From the NCBI GenBank assembly GCA_001724265.1, contig MEDY01000430.1, positions 1-43,433 of the forward strand: DNA of 43,433 nucleotides. The letters are read 5' to 3'. Position numbers and translations under genes: made by a program. This stretch comes from Rhizaria sp. SCN 62-66. Its lineage: Eukaryota; Rhizaria, unplaced. Of the stretch, positions 1 to 11,571 are shown piece by piece. Under the pieces are notes generated by a model, which was given only the letters and a program-made list of their open reading frames with translations, made no database searches and was not told the DNA's origin. How positions within the stretch are numbered: the stretch's first letter is position 1; each line of letters starts with the position of its first letter.

Positions 1-77
<77 letters not shown>
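1..77 (+). repeat. (CAG)n microsatellite coding for polyglutamine
   Basis: An uninterrupted CAG/AGC triplet array fills the left edge and probably continues outside the window. In the frame of the downstream gene it reads as at least 25 Gln, directly followed by Asp-Ala-Ala-Ala. Confidence 0.97.
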
Positions 78-79
<2 letters not shown>

Positions 80-3000
80 TGCAGCCGCCCCTGTCGCCGC
101 CCCGACCCAGCCGCAGCCGCTGTCCGACGGCGGAGCCGCGACGCCCGCCCCCGTCTCGGTTCCCATATCAAGCTCCGCCTCTATCTCCAACTCCAACTCC
201 AGCTCTAGCTCTGCGTCGGCTGCCGCGGTGGGGACCGGGTCGCCCTCCCGCGGCCGCAACAAGCGCGTCCAGCTGCCCACAGTCACCGCTGCCGCCGCCG
301 CCGCCGCCGCTGCCGCGAGCCCCGCCCCCGCCGCGGCCCTCGTACTCGACGCCGCCGCGCGCCGCCGCGCCGCTGCAGCAGGCTCTAGCTCTAGCTCTAG
401 CACTGGTGCGGGATCTAGCAACCGCTTGACGTCGCCGTCGCGCCGGCCGCAGCCCTCCGCCACAGCCAGCGCTGCCAACGCGAGTTCTTCTACAGCATCA
501 TCATCGTCATCATCATCGTCGTCGTCGTCGTTTGCGCGCGCTACCAGCCCCGGCGCTCCCACGGCCTCGGAGTCGCGCGTCCGGGCCGTGCAGCCGCGCC
601 CGCGCACCGCGGCCAACGCCACCGCCACCGCCAACGGCGCCAGCGCGGGCTCCGCCACAGGCGCCACCACGGGTGTCGCTACAGGTACTGGTGCAACCGC
701 TGCTGCAACGGGCCCCAAAGTGGCCTTCGCCGCGACCCCCGTCTCGACAACCCCTGCGGGCGCTGCTGCTGCTGGCGCCGCGGGCGCTGGGGGTAGCAGC
801 GCCAGCGGGTCGTCGGGAATGCGTCCGCGGCAGCTGCGCGCGCCGCACTCGAGCTCCACGCTCCCCGCCGCCGGAAACCACAGCGGCAGTAGCGCTCACC
901 GCAGCGGCGGCGGCAGCGGCCCCGCGGCGGAGTCGGAGCCGCTCTCGCCGCCGCTCGCACTGCGCGGCGCCCGCATCAGTGCGCACCCCTCGTCCTCGTC
1001 ATCGTCATCGTCGTCTATTTCTCACGGCGCGAGTGCGAATGCGAGTAACACCAGTCCCAGCCACGCCAGCTCGACTGCTGGTGCAGCTGGCACTGGCTCT
1101 GCAGCGGCCTCTGGCGCGGCCGCGGGCTCGGCCGCAGGCTCGTTGTCGGGCCTCGCGCGCGCGCTGTCGCAGGGCGCGGGCCGCCGCAAGCTCGGCGCCG
1201 CCGCGCCGGCCGCCGCCGCCACCGCGACCACGGGCTCGGCTGCAGTAACTGCGGGGACCGCGGGCGCTGGCGTCAAGACGACGTCGCCGACCCACCACGG
1301 CGCTCCGTCTCCGAGCAGTGCGGCCTCTGGCGCGAGCTCTAGCTCCAGTGCCAGCGGCAGCGTAAGCGCGACTGCGGCTGCGCAGGCGGCGGCGCGCGCG
1401 CGCATCGCGGCCGTGCGCGCCGCCGCCGCCACCACGCCCGTCGCCGGGGCCGGCGCTGCCGCTGCGGCCAAGGACGGCGGCGGCGCGGCCGCGGGCAGCA
1501 AGGAGGCGCGCGAGGCCAAGGACGCCCGCGACTCGCGCTCAGTCGCTGCCGCCGCCGCGACCAGTGCTGCTGGTACTGGTGCTGCTGCTGGAGCTGGCGC
1601 TGCGACCGGGACCGCTGCGCGCGCGCGGCCCGCGCTCGCGACAGGGGCGAGCTCCGGCACTGGCACTGGCACTAGCGCTGGCGCTGGCGCTGGCGCTAGA
1701 AGCACGTCGCCCTCTGCGGCCGCGGCGGCGGCGCGCGCGCGCAAGGCTGCCGGCAGCAGCACCGTCTCCCCGACGCACCACGCGGGCGCTGGCGCTGGTA
1801 CTGGCGCTGGCGCTGCTGCTGCTGCTGCCGGCGGCGGTGCTGCTCGTGCCGGCCGCACCGTTGCTGCCCCATCTGCCTCCAGCAGCAACAGCATCGGCAA
1901 CGTCAGCTCTATTGCCACTGCCAGTGACGGCGGCAATGCTGTGCGGCGCGACTCGGCGGGCAACGCCGTGGTGGACGTGGTGGGCGACCGCGGCGAGTCG
2001 GTCGAGATCACCGTCGTCGCCGCCACGCCCCGCGTACCCCCCCAGAGCCAGAGCCAGAGCCAAGGCTTGGGTGCGAGTACGGGGGCGGGTGCGAGCGCTG
2101 CGTCTGCGACTGCTTCTGCCACTGCGCCTGTGCCGGTGGCGGCGGCGGCGACCACGGTCACGCGGCTGCGGCCGCCCGGCGCGGCGGGCCGGCTGCCCGC
2201 GCCCTCCGTGTCAGGCGTCGGCTTCGCAGGCCACAGCGCTGCCGCTAGCAGCCACTCTGCCGGTCATTCTGCCGGCGCCGGCGCCGGCGTGAGCCGCATC
2301 CCCGCCAGGCGTGTGCCGGGCGCCGCGGGCACCGCCAGTAGAGCTGGCGCCGGCGCCGGTGCCGGTGCCACCACTGCCACTGGCACTGCCGCTGCTGGCG
2401 CTGGCTCAGGTGTTGCCGGCTCTGGCCCCGGCGCGCTCGGCCTCAGCGGCCCGGGCCTCAGCCTCGGCCTCGGCTTCGGGGACCCCGCGGCGGCCTCCGC
2501 CGGCGACCGCCACAGCGGCGGCGGCGGCGGCGGCTCCGACGACGAGTCCTTCCTGACCGACTCGTTCCTGGCCGGCGGCGGCGACCTGGGCGACTCAAGC
2601 CTCGCGCTCGCGCTCGACGGCGACGACGACGGGGCCGGCGACGCCGCTGGGAGCAAGTTCGGCGCCGGCTCCGGCAAGGGCGACGACCTGGACCTTATGT
2701 TCGGCGACAGCGAGACTTTCGCGTCCCTCGACGCCGACGCGGGCGGCCACACCAATGGCAACACCACTGTAGCGTCCAGCGGCAGCGGCTCCAGCACCAC
2801 GGGCGCGGGCGCGGGCGCCGCCGCGTCGGTCGGTCATCACGGCGGGCTCGACTCGTCGCTCGATGCTTCGGCGGGCGGGCTGCTGGGCATGTCGCTCGAC
2901 CTGCTGGCCGCGGATGACGCCATCTACGACCCCCTCGGCGGCGGCGGGCTGCGCGGGGCGGGCGGCGCGGGCGGGCCCGGTGGTGTCAGTGGGACGGGGC

Positions 3001-4649
3001 AGATAGGCAAGCGGTCGTCGGGCCCGCTTTTTCCCGAGATGGCCATGGCGCCCGCCGTCGCCGACGCCAACAACAATACCAACAACGGCAATAAGAGCAA
3101 CGGCAACAAGAGCACGGCCGGCAGCGCTCTCGGCGGCGATGACGACGACGCGGAGGCCGCGGCGGCCCCGTCGACGCTGCCGCTGCCGACGCCGGGCCAC
3201 AGCAGACTGAGCCCGGCCACAGCCGCCGCGGCCGCCGCGGGCAGCCCGCGCGCGCGCACGGGCGGCGTCTCGCGCGGGCTTCCGCTGCCCACGCAGTCAG
3301 TGCTCACCTCCCCGCTCAGCCCCGCTAGCCCCGCCCACAGCAGCTCGACAACTGCAACAGCGACGGCGAGTGGCGCTACTGGCGGCGGCGCCACGGGAGG
3401 CATGGACGCGATCGCGGCCGCGGTGGCCGCCGCGTTCGGCTCAGCGGCCTCACCCGTGTCCTCGGTCTCCACTGTCACGGGCGTCGGATCCTCGGCCGCG
3501 TCAGCCGCCGGCCGGTCGTCATCCTCGTCCTCCGTGTCGTCGTCGGCCGCGGCGTCTGCGCCGGCCGTTAAGATCCCCTTCCAGCACAGCCAACAACGCG
3601 CACTCGCGGCCTCGGCCTTCTCCGCGGCGCTCTCCAACAGCAACAACAGCGGCGGCAGCAGCAACAGCAACGCCGACCCGCGCCGCATGGGTGCCGCTGC
3701 GGCCGCGGCCGCCGCGGCCGCGGCCGCGTCCGGGGGCGTTGCGTCGCTGCGGCGCGCGAAGCAGAACGCCGCGATGCAGGCGTCGGCGCGACAGCAGCTG
3801 CGGCAGCAGTCTCAATCGCAGGTTCTGCTCCAGCAGCAGCAGCGGCGCCGCCACCGCGCCTACGGCACCGGCTCCAGCTCCTCCGCCTCGGCGGCGTCGA
3901 TGGCCTCGCCTGTAGGCGGCAACGGCGGGGTGCTTGACGTGCTGGGCGGCAAGTGGCTCGAGGTGACGCTGCTGCTGCGCACGCCGATCGAGTCGCAGAC
4001 CGACTTTGACAGCGTCGACAACTTGGCCCGCGCGTCGCTGGCCTTCGTGGACCTGCTCTACGACATCGCCGACACCAGCGACCTCTCGCGCGGCCGCCTC
4101 ACGCGTCTGCTCATGCCTCTTAACTCAGCCTCGGCCGTCTCGGATCCGTCGCACAACTCCGAGGCGCTGTCCGCGGCGGAGCAGGCCAAGGACGAGGAGG
4201 CCGTCGGCAAGGTCGACGCGTACCTCGTCTCGCGCCGCCACCTCGAGTCGTCGTCGCCGCTGCGCACGCGCGAAGACCTCGTGCTGGCGGCCGCGGAGCT
4301 GCGCAAGCTCGTCCGCGTCAAGATCTCGGACGAGAACGACCTGGCGCTCGGCCGCGCCGCCGTCGAGGAGATCGCGTCCTTCTGCGACCGTGTCAACGGC
4401 ATCGTGCGCGCCAATCGTGAGGGGCGCTTCCAACGGTCCGTGCGCCGCGTGCCTCGCGCCACGGCCGAGGAGACCGGCGGCGCCGCGGACGACGCTGCTG
4501 CCAACGCCGACGATGGCGAGGAAGGCGCGGTGGACCCCAGCGAGCTGGAGGGGCTGGACGAGGCCGAGCGAGAAGTGGTCGAGCTGTCGGCGTGTAAGAT
4601 TCCTATTAGCACATGCGAGTTCGATTTCATTCAGCGCTACTTGCAATGA
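1..4649 (+). CDS. Giant Ala/Ser/Gly-rich low-complexity protein with conserved-looking C-terminal domain (5' partial)
   Basis: The frame is open from base 3, so the start lies left of the window; 1,548 residues are visible, ending in TGA. It opens with 25 Gln codons, then about 1,270 residues of Ala, Ser, Gly and Thr low complexity, with poly-Ser runs, Asp-rich patches around 2530-2720 and several Asn/Ser stretches. From about 3948 the composition changes to a roughly 230-residue folded-looking region starting GKWLEVTLLLRTPIE, rich in Leu, charged residues and predicted helices; I do not recognise the family. A short SRIP motif flanked by Arg (2292-2303) resembles the SxIP motif that binds EB1 on microtubule ends, but one such match in a long disordered protein proves little. 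The gene is convergent with the acidic protein at 5046-9329. Function unknown; reality of the gene is supported by the single long frame and the sharp GC drop after its stop. Confidence 0.8.
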
Positions 4650-5045
4650 TCAACAAGCAACTTCTGCCAATGTTCGCAGGCGTCGTATAATCAAGATTTC
4701 TTTGCCCTTGATTCGAATGTGATTATTTTGAGTCATTTCATTCTTTGTACATTTTATTGCTACCTAGATTTTTCGACTTTAGTTACTTATCAAATAGACA
4801 AACACAATATAACAACCAGATTCTTGTGTCACGGGCCTAATATCAAGACATGTATTCAGAACGTTTGGAGCAAATTTAAAACGATGTATTGGAAGTGTAA
4901 ATTCGAGTTGTAATAGCACTTAATAATAATCAGTTGCATCAACATATTCTGGAAACTAACGTAAACAATAACCATCGGTACGATGATTCGAAAGTAATAT
5001 TCTGAAACTTGACTGTTTCACTGGTAGATTTGTGAGAAGCCGCAC
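4650..5045. other. Convergent intergenic region, no gene seen
   Basis: AT-rich spacer between the stops of two convergent genes. TTTATT at 4753-4758 is AATAAA on the minus strand, about 290 bases past the stop of the acidic protein, and may be its poly(A) signal. No other feature was found. Confidence 0.5.
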
Positions 5046-8000
5046 TTACTTGCGCTTCCAGGCCACAGCGGACGCGGGCGCAGAGCGCTTCGGCACGAGC
5101 TCAGGCAACACGGCGGGAGCAGCGCCGTTGCCGCCGACGCCGGTGTAACTGTTACGCGCGCCGTCGGTCCGCTTGGGACCAGCGCCCGCGGTCGCCGTGC
5201 TGTACTGGCCCTGCGCCGACGAAGACACGCCCCTACCGGCGGAGCCCACGATGCCGAGATCGGAGAACCGCGAGGCGCCGCTCTCGGGCCGCATCCCGGC
5301 GCCGTAGCTGTAGACCGATGCGGACGCCTGCGATGAGGGCGCGCGGGCCTGCGCGACGGGGACGCCGCTGAGAGCTGGGCCCAAGCCAGCGCCGCCGAGG
5401 GCCGACTGCTGCTGATGCTGCTGCGGCGCACGGAAGGCGGGCACGGGGATGGAGCTGGCGCTGCGCGAGCGAGCCTTCTCCTTGCGCAGGTCCTCTGCGA
5501 GCCGCGCGACCATGGCCTCGGCCGTCTCGGCGCGCTTGGTCAGGTCGCGCACGCTACGCTCCAGCGCGGGCACGTCCGCGGCGCGCTGCGCCGACAGCGA
5601 GTCGGCCGACTGCGCCGTCGCAAGCTTGTCCTCGAGCAGCGCCACACGCGCGCGCAGGGCACGTAGCGCGGCCTGGTCCTCGGCGCGCGCCGCGGCGACG
5701 GCGGCGGCGATCGCGGCCTCGTTGCGGCGCGGGGACCCATGAACTGCGGTAGTCTGCGCGGCAGCCGGCGTGGGAACAGGCACAGTAACGTGGGCAGGCG
5801 CAGGCGCCGCCTGCTCGGCCGCAGGCTTCGGCTTCTCGTGAAGCTTATGCAGCGCATCACGGGCGGAGACGTCGGCTGCGGCCACTGGCGCCGGCGTGGC
5901 CTCGAGTCCAGCGGCAGCAGGCTTAGCTGCGTTGGCATTGACTCGGGCGCTCGGTCGCGCCGACTCGGGCGCAGCGCGCGCTGACGCAGGCTGTGACTCG
6001 GGCTCGGCGCTGACCGCTGCGGCAGCAGGAGCAGCAGCGCGCTGGGGCGACTCCTCCCGCTGCTGCGGCTGCTGCTTCTGAGGCTGGGCCGGACGCGCAC
6101 CGACCAGTTTGCGGCCGCCCCTGGCAACGAGGTTGTTCATGAGAGCGTTGCTCAGCGCGTTCGCAGGCTCAGCGACTGCGGGCTCGTCCTCGGCCTTGGT
6201 TGCAGCCATTTCATGCTGACCGTGACTGTGCGCGTGCGCTGCGGCCACCTTCTCCCTCGCCGCGCGCGCAGAAGCTACCTTCTCGGCGGCTTCCTTCATG
6301 TTCTCCTTGCGGCGCCGCGCCTCCTCATCTTCCTTGGCACGATCCGCCGCGCGCGCCGCGATGACCGCGTTGGCGGCCTCGTCCGCCGCCGCGCGCCGCT
6401 CAGCCGCGCGCGCCTCGCGCTCGGCCTCCCATTCGGCCAGCGCCTCCGCGGGCGTCTTGGCGGGGGCCTTGGCTGGGGAGCCGTCCTTGCCGCCCGCAGC
6501 GGCGCCGTCCTTGGCTCCGGACTTGGGGCGGTGGCCGCGCGCGCCCGCGCCCGCGCCGGGGCCGCGGATGAGCGCCAATGGGCGCGGCCCGGCAGGCGCC
6601 GCAGGCTGCCGGCGGGACGAGACGGGCGGCGACACCGTCACCGTGTTGCGCGCGCTGTCGGGGTTCGCGCTGGCGCTCGCAGCGGGCGCGGGCGCGGGGG
6701 GCAGCGCGGAGCCCTGTTGCGAGGCCGAGAGCGCAGCGGCGGTGACGGCGGCCGCGGTAGCGAGGGCGGCGGCCGTAGCGAGCTCGGCGCGGCTGTCGCG
6801 GCGACTCGCGCGACGGCCGGCAGCGCTGCTGCGGGCGCCACCGTCAGCCGCGGGAGTCTTGGGCTTAGACTTGGAGTTGGACTTCGACTTAGATGCGTGA
6901 GTGTCTTTGTCCTCATCATCTTCATCTTCGTCTTCATCCTCGTCTTCGTCCTCGTCCTCGTCGTCAACGTCGGCGTCCTCTTCTTCACTGTCGTCCTCGT
7001 CCTCATCGTCGTCATCTTCGTCCTCGTCCTCGTCGTCTTCGCCCTCGTCGTCCTCGCCCTCGTCGACCGAGTCCTCCTCGAGCTTGACCTGGTTCATGGC
7101 CGCCTTGGTCGCCTTGACGTCGGCCGCGGGGTCAACGCGGGCAGAGTCGGGACCGGCCTTGGCAGCGGCCGCGGGCTTGACGCTGGGGTTGGACTTCTTG
7201 ATGTCATCATCCTCATCATCCTCATCATCCTCGTCTTCGTCCTCATCTTCATCTTCGTCCTCGCCATCTTCGTCTTCATCCTCGTCCTCATCTTCATCGT
7301 CGTCGGATTCAGCCTTGGTCTTGGCGGGAGCAGTGGCGGCAACAACGGGCTTGGCCTGCACCGCGGGCTTCGCAGGAGCAGCATTCGCCACAGGCTTGAC
7401 AGGCCCAGCAGAGGCAGCAGCAGCCGGCTTCGCGGGATTCAACGCAGCGACCGCAGCGACAGACTGTGCGGCAGCAGCAGGGGCAGCCGCGGGTTTGTTG
7501 TTGGCGGCCACGGGCTTGTTGTTAGCGGCCGCGGGTTTGATATTGTTACCAGGCGCGGCCTTGGCGAGATTCAACGCGGGCACGGCCACAGGAGCAAGCT
7601 CGGGCTTCGCCTCTGACTCAGATCCAGACTCATCTTCATCCTCAGACTCAGGCTCAGGCTTCATTGCGGGAGCGAGCGATGACTTGGCAGCGTGAGCGCG
7701 CTCCTTCTCAGCCTTAACAGCGGGCTCAGTATCAGAGGCATCGCCCTCATCGCCGTCCTTGTCGTCGCCATCGTCGTCGTCGTCACCCTCACCATCATTG
7801 GCATTCTCGTCCTCGTTCTCGTCCTGGCCATCGCCATCACCGCCTTCGCCGTCGTCGTCGTTAGCCTCAGCATCATCAACAGCTTTGTGACTCTCAGCAA
7901 CAAGAGCATCAGCAGCGTCAGCGTCATTGCTGGGCTCATTGTCCTCATCGTCCTCAACAGCCCCAGCAGCTTCAGCCTTGCTTTCGTCTTCGTCTTTGTC

Positions 8001-9329
8001 GCTGTCATGAGTGTCGCCCTCGTCAGCGTCATGGGCGTCACCGCCGTCGCCTTCATCGGCGGCAGCACCGTCGTGCTCCGTCTCATGCTCATGCTCGGCT
8101 TTGTGGTTGTGTTCGTCGTCGCCGTGCTCGACACCATCTTGTTCAGCGCCGTGTTCGGTGTCGTGCTCCTGCTCCTGCTCGTCGTTTGCAGGCTCAGCTT
8201 CCTCGTTCTCGGACTCGGCCTCATCTTGCTCGTGCTCAGGCTTGTGCTCGTCAACATTCTCAGGATTTCGCTCTCGGTCACTGCGCTTGTGTTGGTGGTC
8301 TTCGGCGTCGGCGTCGTCGTGGTGCTCATTGTGCTCCTGCTCGTGCTCCTGCTCGCGGGCATCAAGCTCCGCAAGCTCGGCCTCGAGCTTAGCCTCCTTC
8401 TCGTCGGCATCGCCCTCGCCCTCGCCCTCGCCAGCCTCCGCATCAGCAGCAGCACCGTCGCCCTTGCAGTCGTGCTCGTCCGCCTCAGCGTCAGCGTCAG
8501 CGTCAGCCTCGGCGCCAGCAGCGTCGCCTTCGCGGCTGTCTTCGTGCTCATCAGCAGCGGCATCGCCCACGTGCGCAGCATCACCCTCAGCAGCCCCAGC
8601 TTCAGCGGCGTCGCCTTCATCGCGTGCTTCGGCGTCGTCAAGCTCATGCTCGTGAGCAGCATCGTCGCCCTCCGCAGCTTCAGCATCGCCCTCATGAGCC
8701 TCAGCGTCGCCGTCTCCAGCACCAGCCTCGTCATCCTCTGCGCCGGCCTCATGAACGTGCTCCTCCTCGGCGGCATCGCCCTCAGTGCCTTCAGCCTCAG
8801 CGTCACCAGCTACATGGTCGACGGCGTCGCCCTCAGCAGCAGCCTCGGCGCCGTCGCCCTCCGCATGGTCGCCGTGCTCGTCGCCTTCACCCGCGGGCTC
8901 CTCCTCGTCGTGCGCGCCGGCATTGTCACCCTCAGCAGCGGCCACATCAGCATCAGCAGCATCAGCGTCAGCGTGGTCGCCGCCGTGGTCGCCGTTATGG
9001 TGAGCCTCGTCGCCGGGGTCGCCTTCGCCGGAATCGCCCTCGCCGGCATCACCTTCGCCAGCGGTAGCATCGCCCTCATCATCAGCAGCCTCACCGTGTT
9101 CAGCCTCAGCCTCAGCATCAGCCACAGCCTCGGCCTCGCCGTGTTCAGCGTCTGCGTCGCCAGGCTCTGCGTCATCAGCCGCATCGCCCTCACCTTCGCC
9201 GTTCTCAGGTTCCGGCTCGACGTCGTCTGTGTCAGTGTCCTCTGTAGCGTGGATATGGGGAGGGTGTACCTTGTCCACGATGACCACACGCGCGGAGCGC
9301 GCAGCGGGGACGTGGATAGCGAGAGTCAT
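5046..9329 (-). CDS. Large acidic, low-complexity protein with C-terminal coiled coil
   Basis: A single 1,427-residue exon, ATG at 9329 and stop TAA. The frame upstream of the ATG soon reaches a TAA and the sequence there turns AT-rich, which fixes the start. The N-terminus (about 30 residues, MTLAIHVPAARSARVVIVDK) looks folded. Residues ~33-480 are almost only Glu, Asp, Ala, Gly and His in loose EGDAxEGD repeats. Two nearly pure Asp/Glu tracts follow at about 670-710 and 750-810, the second ending in a Lys/Ser patch. A charged helical segment lies at ~960-1043, and a convincing coiled coil at ~1200-1293 (ALRARVALLEDKL, LTKRAETAEAMV). The tail is Ser/Gly-rich and ends in RK residues. An SSIP motif in an Arg/Ser context (bases 5445-5456) could be an EB1-type SxIP site. 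The family is not recognised; acidic chaperone, calcium-buffering or cytoskeletal roles are all only guesses. Confidence 0.8.
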   Translation of the reverse strand: MTLAIHVPAARSARVVIVDKVHPPHIHATEDTDTDDVEPEPENGEGEGDAADDAEPGDADAEHGEAEAVADAEAEAEHGEAADDEGDATAGEGDAGEGDSGEGDPGDEAHHNGDHGGDHADADAADADVAAAEGDNAGAHDEEEPAGEGDEHGDHAEGDGAEAAAEGDAVDHVAGDAEAEGTEGDAAEEEHVHEAGAEDDEAGAGDGDAEAHEGDAEAAEGDDAAHEHELDDAEARDEGDAAEAGAAEGDAAHVGDAAADEHEDSREGDAAGAEADADADAEADEHDCKGDGAAADAEAGEGEGEGDADEKEAKLEAELAELDAREQEHEQEHNEHHDDADAEDHQHKRSDRERNPENVDEHKPEHEQDEAESENEEAEPANDEQEQEHDTEHGAEQDGVEHGDDEHNHKAEHEHETEHDGAAADEGDGGDAHDADEGDTHDSDKDEDESKAEAAGAVEDDEDNEPSNDADAADALVAESHKAVDDAEANDDDGEGGDGDGQDENEDENANDGEGDDDDDGDDKDGDEGDASDTEPAVKAEKERAHAAKSSLAPAMKPEPESEDEDESGSESEAKPELAPVAVPALNLAKAAPGNNIKPAAANNKPVAANNKPAAAPAAAAQSVAAVAALNPAKPAAAASAGPVKPVANAAPAKPAVQAKPVVAATAPAKTKAESDDDEDEDEDEDEDGEDEDEDEDEDEDDEDDEDDDIKKSNPSVKPAAAAKAGPDSARVDPAADVKATKAAMNQVKLEEDSVDEGEDDEGEDDEDEDEDDDDEDEDDSEEEDADVDDEDEDEDEDEDEDEDDEDKDTHASKSKSNSKSKPKTPAADGGARSSAAGRRASRRDSRAELATAAALATAAAVTAAALSASQQGSALPPAPAPAASASANPDSARNTVTVSPPVSSRRQPAAPAGPRPLALIRGPGAGAGARGHRPKSGAKDGAAAGGKDGSPAKAPAKTPAEALAEWEAEREARAAERRAAADEAANAVIAARAADRAKEDEEARRRKENMKEAAEKVASARAAREKVAAAHAHSHGQHEMAATKAEDEPAVAEPANALSNALMNNLVARGGRKLVGARPAQPQKQQPQQREESPQRAAAPAAAAVSAEPESQPASARAAPESARPSARVNANAAKPAAAGLEATPAPVAAADVSARDALHKLHEKPKPAAEQAAPAPAHVTVPVPTPAAAQTTAVHGSPRRNEAAIAAAVAAARAEDQAALRALRARVALLEDKLATAQSADSLSAQRAADVPALERSVRDLTKRAETAEAMVARLAEDLRKEKARSRSASSIPVPAFRAPQQHQQQSALGGAGLGPALSGVPVAQARAPSSQASASVYSYGAGMRPESGASRFSDLGIVGSAGRGVSSSAQGQYSTATAGAGPKRTDGARNSYTGVGGNGAAPAVLPELVPKRSAPASAVAWKRK

Positions 9330-9890
9330 TTGAAGAGAGGAGATGTAGCGCCCAGAGAGTCGTTACTTGGTCTTATCGGAGTCCGAGTGTCTGTTTTAGA
9401 GTGAAGATAAGCTATGGAGCAATAAAATTCAAATTTTTGAATACAATACGTTAGGTTAATTAATATTTCTGACATAGTATAGTCGTGATAATACAACACA
9501 TGCGATAGTCAACGAAATTGTTTAGCTAAGACGAACGTTAACGGGTGGCTGGTCTAGACATGCATATTAAGGCTTTAACATAGTAATTGAGAGCAATGTG
9601 TAAATAGAGATAGTGTGACGCTTGCGTTTAAATATCAATATATTAATGAAAGTTCAAACGACGGCCCGCCTCACGCATACCACTGTCGTTTTTCCATCGG
9701 TCTGCGACCCGAACACGCGCAACCTCAAACACCCAATAGAGCAGTTCGGTATATATTTTAGACAGCAGCGCAATCGAAAAACCACCTGTAATAACTTAAA
9801 AATGATAAATATTGCGGGGAGCATGTCGTTGTGAATCATATTTGATTTCTTCAATTCGACACAAACATATACCCATATGTTAGCACGATA
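9330..9890. other. Tandem intergenic region, no gene seen
   Basis: AT-rich spacer holding the 5' leader and promoter of the acidic protein gene (right-to-left transcription starts left of about 9420). It also holds the region upstream of nothing else on the plus strand. A short ORF at 9622-9834 is AT-rich and has no coding character. Confidence 0.4.
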
Positions 9891-11571
9891 TCAACGTTTA
9901 CGCTGTCCGCCGCGGTTCTTGCCAGCGCGCCAGCGCGCCATCCCCACTGCGTAGATAAGTGCCAGTCCCGCCAGCATTACGGGTCCACGCAGCGCAGCCA
10001 CCCAGCTCTCAGCATCCGCCCCGACAGCCACAGCGGCCCACGGCACAGTCCGGCAAAACGCATCAATATCATATGCGCTAATCGCATCTGTTCCACTGAC
10101 GCTGTTGGTGGTGGTAGTGGTGGTGCTGCTGCTGCTACTGTTGTTCACAGACGCAGCACTAGGCCGTGCGCGAGTGACTGTGAGCCCTGACTGTGGGGTC
10201 ACGCGCACAGAGGCCGGCGCCAGCTCGCGCGCAGCCTCCTGACTCGCACCGCACAGTGCCGCGAAATCAAGCCGCGTGCCGAAGTTAAGCCGCTGAACAT
10301 CGTCAGCGGCCGAGTAAGCGGCATAGACAGCAGCATTAGCGGCCGCAATCGCAGTGGCGTCCTTCAACGCGTGCTTGCTGCATAACAACACGATATTCGT
10401 GCTCTGAGCATTGACAGCAGCCTCATTGTTGACATCGGTTGCACTTTCGGGAGAAGACACAGGATCAGAGACTGCTGCAGCAGTACTTCTCACTGAAACA
10501 TGAACCATCGATGGGATAATAAGACATTTAAGCGGCATAGACAGCGCCACACCGTCAATAACATTATTGTGACTGTCGCCGTGCCTGTTGTGGCTAGGGG
10601 CCCATGCCCCGGCGCCGGCGCCGGACAGCAGGGCGCCGAACCCGCCCACGCGGGCTCCAGAAGGAAAGGGAAGAGCTTGCGGCCGCAGCGCGAGCATGGG
10701 CGTCGTGGTAGCGTCGAGAGAAAGCGGGTACAAGAGGACTGCGGGGGGCAGCTCTGGTGCCAGGGGCAGAGTCAACAGCAACTAGAGACAACAAAACGAG
10801 TCAATATTGAAGTGAGTAAGGACACATGAGCAGATAGATAAGCAAATGTGCAGTGAAAATCATTATATATTGAGTTAAGCCAGATTGTGCAAACTATGCT
10901 CGAGAAATGTGGAGATGTAGTCGTACCATGAGGCGCGACTTGTCCGCAAGGATGGACACAGCCGCAGGCGCGCGGCACGGGGAGGCGTCCCCAGCGCTAG
11001 CAGAGGAGCGCACGCCGGGCGCAGGACCAAGACACCGCAGCAGCGCCTTGCGGAGCGCGGTGGCCTCCGTAGCGGCGCGCGCGGCGGCAGCAGCGGCGGC
11101 GAGGGGCGCAGCGGCGGCGAGGGGCGCAGCGGGGGCAACAGGGCCGGAGCTAATGTCCACAGTTGTGAACGCGGCTGACCGCGCTAGCGCTAGCGTAGAA
11201 ACGTAAAGTAAAGGCACACCAGTGAGCACGTCAAAAACGGCAACTGAGGCCGCAGCAAGAGGGGACTCGCCCTCTGCAGACGAGGACCGCTGCAGCAGAA
11301 CCGAGAGCAGGCCTATGCGGCGCGCTTGCTGGGAGGCCGCTGTGGGAAATGGGAGACGCGTGTGGGCGTGCGAGGCGTGCGCAATCAACCATGTTGCGTT
11401 GGGTGCCACGCCGTCGCAGTTGTTAAATGCGGTACATGCCTTGGTGTAGAGCGCGGTCGGCGACTCGGGACCCCAAATCAAGGAGTCTGTCATTCCTACA
11501 GTCGCGGAGACAGATGCCAAACTACAGCATAGAACGATGATACAACACTGCCAAAAACAGAGTTGTGTCAT
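9891..11571 (-). CDS. Predicted type I membrane protein, unknown family (2 exons)
   Basis: Exon 1 is 10927-11571 and exon 2 is 9891-10781, joined in phase 0 across a 145-base AT-rich intron with donor GTACGA and acceptor CTAG. The joined product is 511 residues, stop TGA. Residues 1-24 form a clear signal peptide (MTQLCFWQCCIIVLCCSLAS then VSA). The middle is a probable lumenal or extracellular domain with several Cys residues, an NAT glycosylation sequon and a Ser/Thr-rich stalk (NNSSSSSTTTTTTNS). One hydrophobic segment near the C-terminus (PVMLAGLALIYAVGMARW) is followed by a short basic tail, as in type I proteins with the tail in the cytosol. I do not recognise the ectodomain. Either exon alone lacks one end of the topology; together they give a complete signal-ectodomain-TM-tail layout, which supports the splice. 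Confidence 0.7.
10782..10926 (-). other. Intron of the type I membrane protein gene
   Basis: 145 bases, AT-rich, donor GTACGA after ATG, acceptor CTCTAG, phase 0. Confidence 0.75.

Noticed and set aside
1022-2161. 379-codon minus-strand ORF inside the Ala-rich gene
   Set aside because: Mirror of Ala/Gly/Ser repeats in very GC-rich DNA where stops are rare; no start context, no domain.
4594-4634. Possible 41-base intron (GTAAGA to TTCATTCAG) at the end of the Ala-rich gene
   Set aside because: Donor lacks C at +4 and the length is less than half of the shortest supported intron; the unspliced frame ends normally at TGA 4647. It would change only the last residues (stop then at 4688).
7692-9404. 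570-codon plus-strand ORF that looks like a many-helix membrane protein
   Set aside because: It is the antisense of Asp/Glu/Ala codons in the acidic protein; GAN codons read backwards give Val, Leu, Ile and Phe. The sense frame is longer, has a proper start and a coiled coil.
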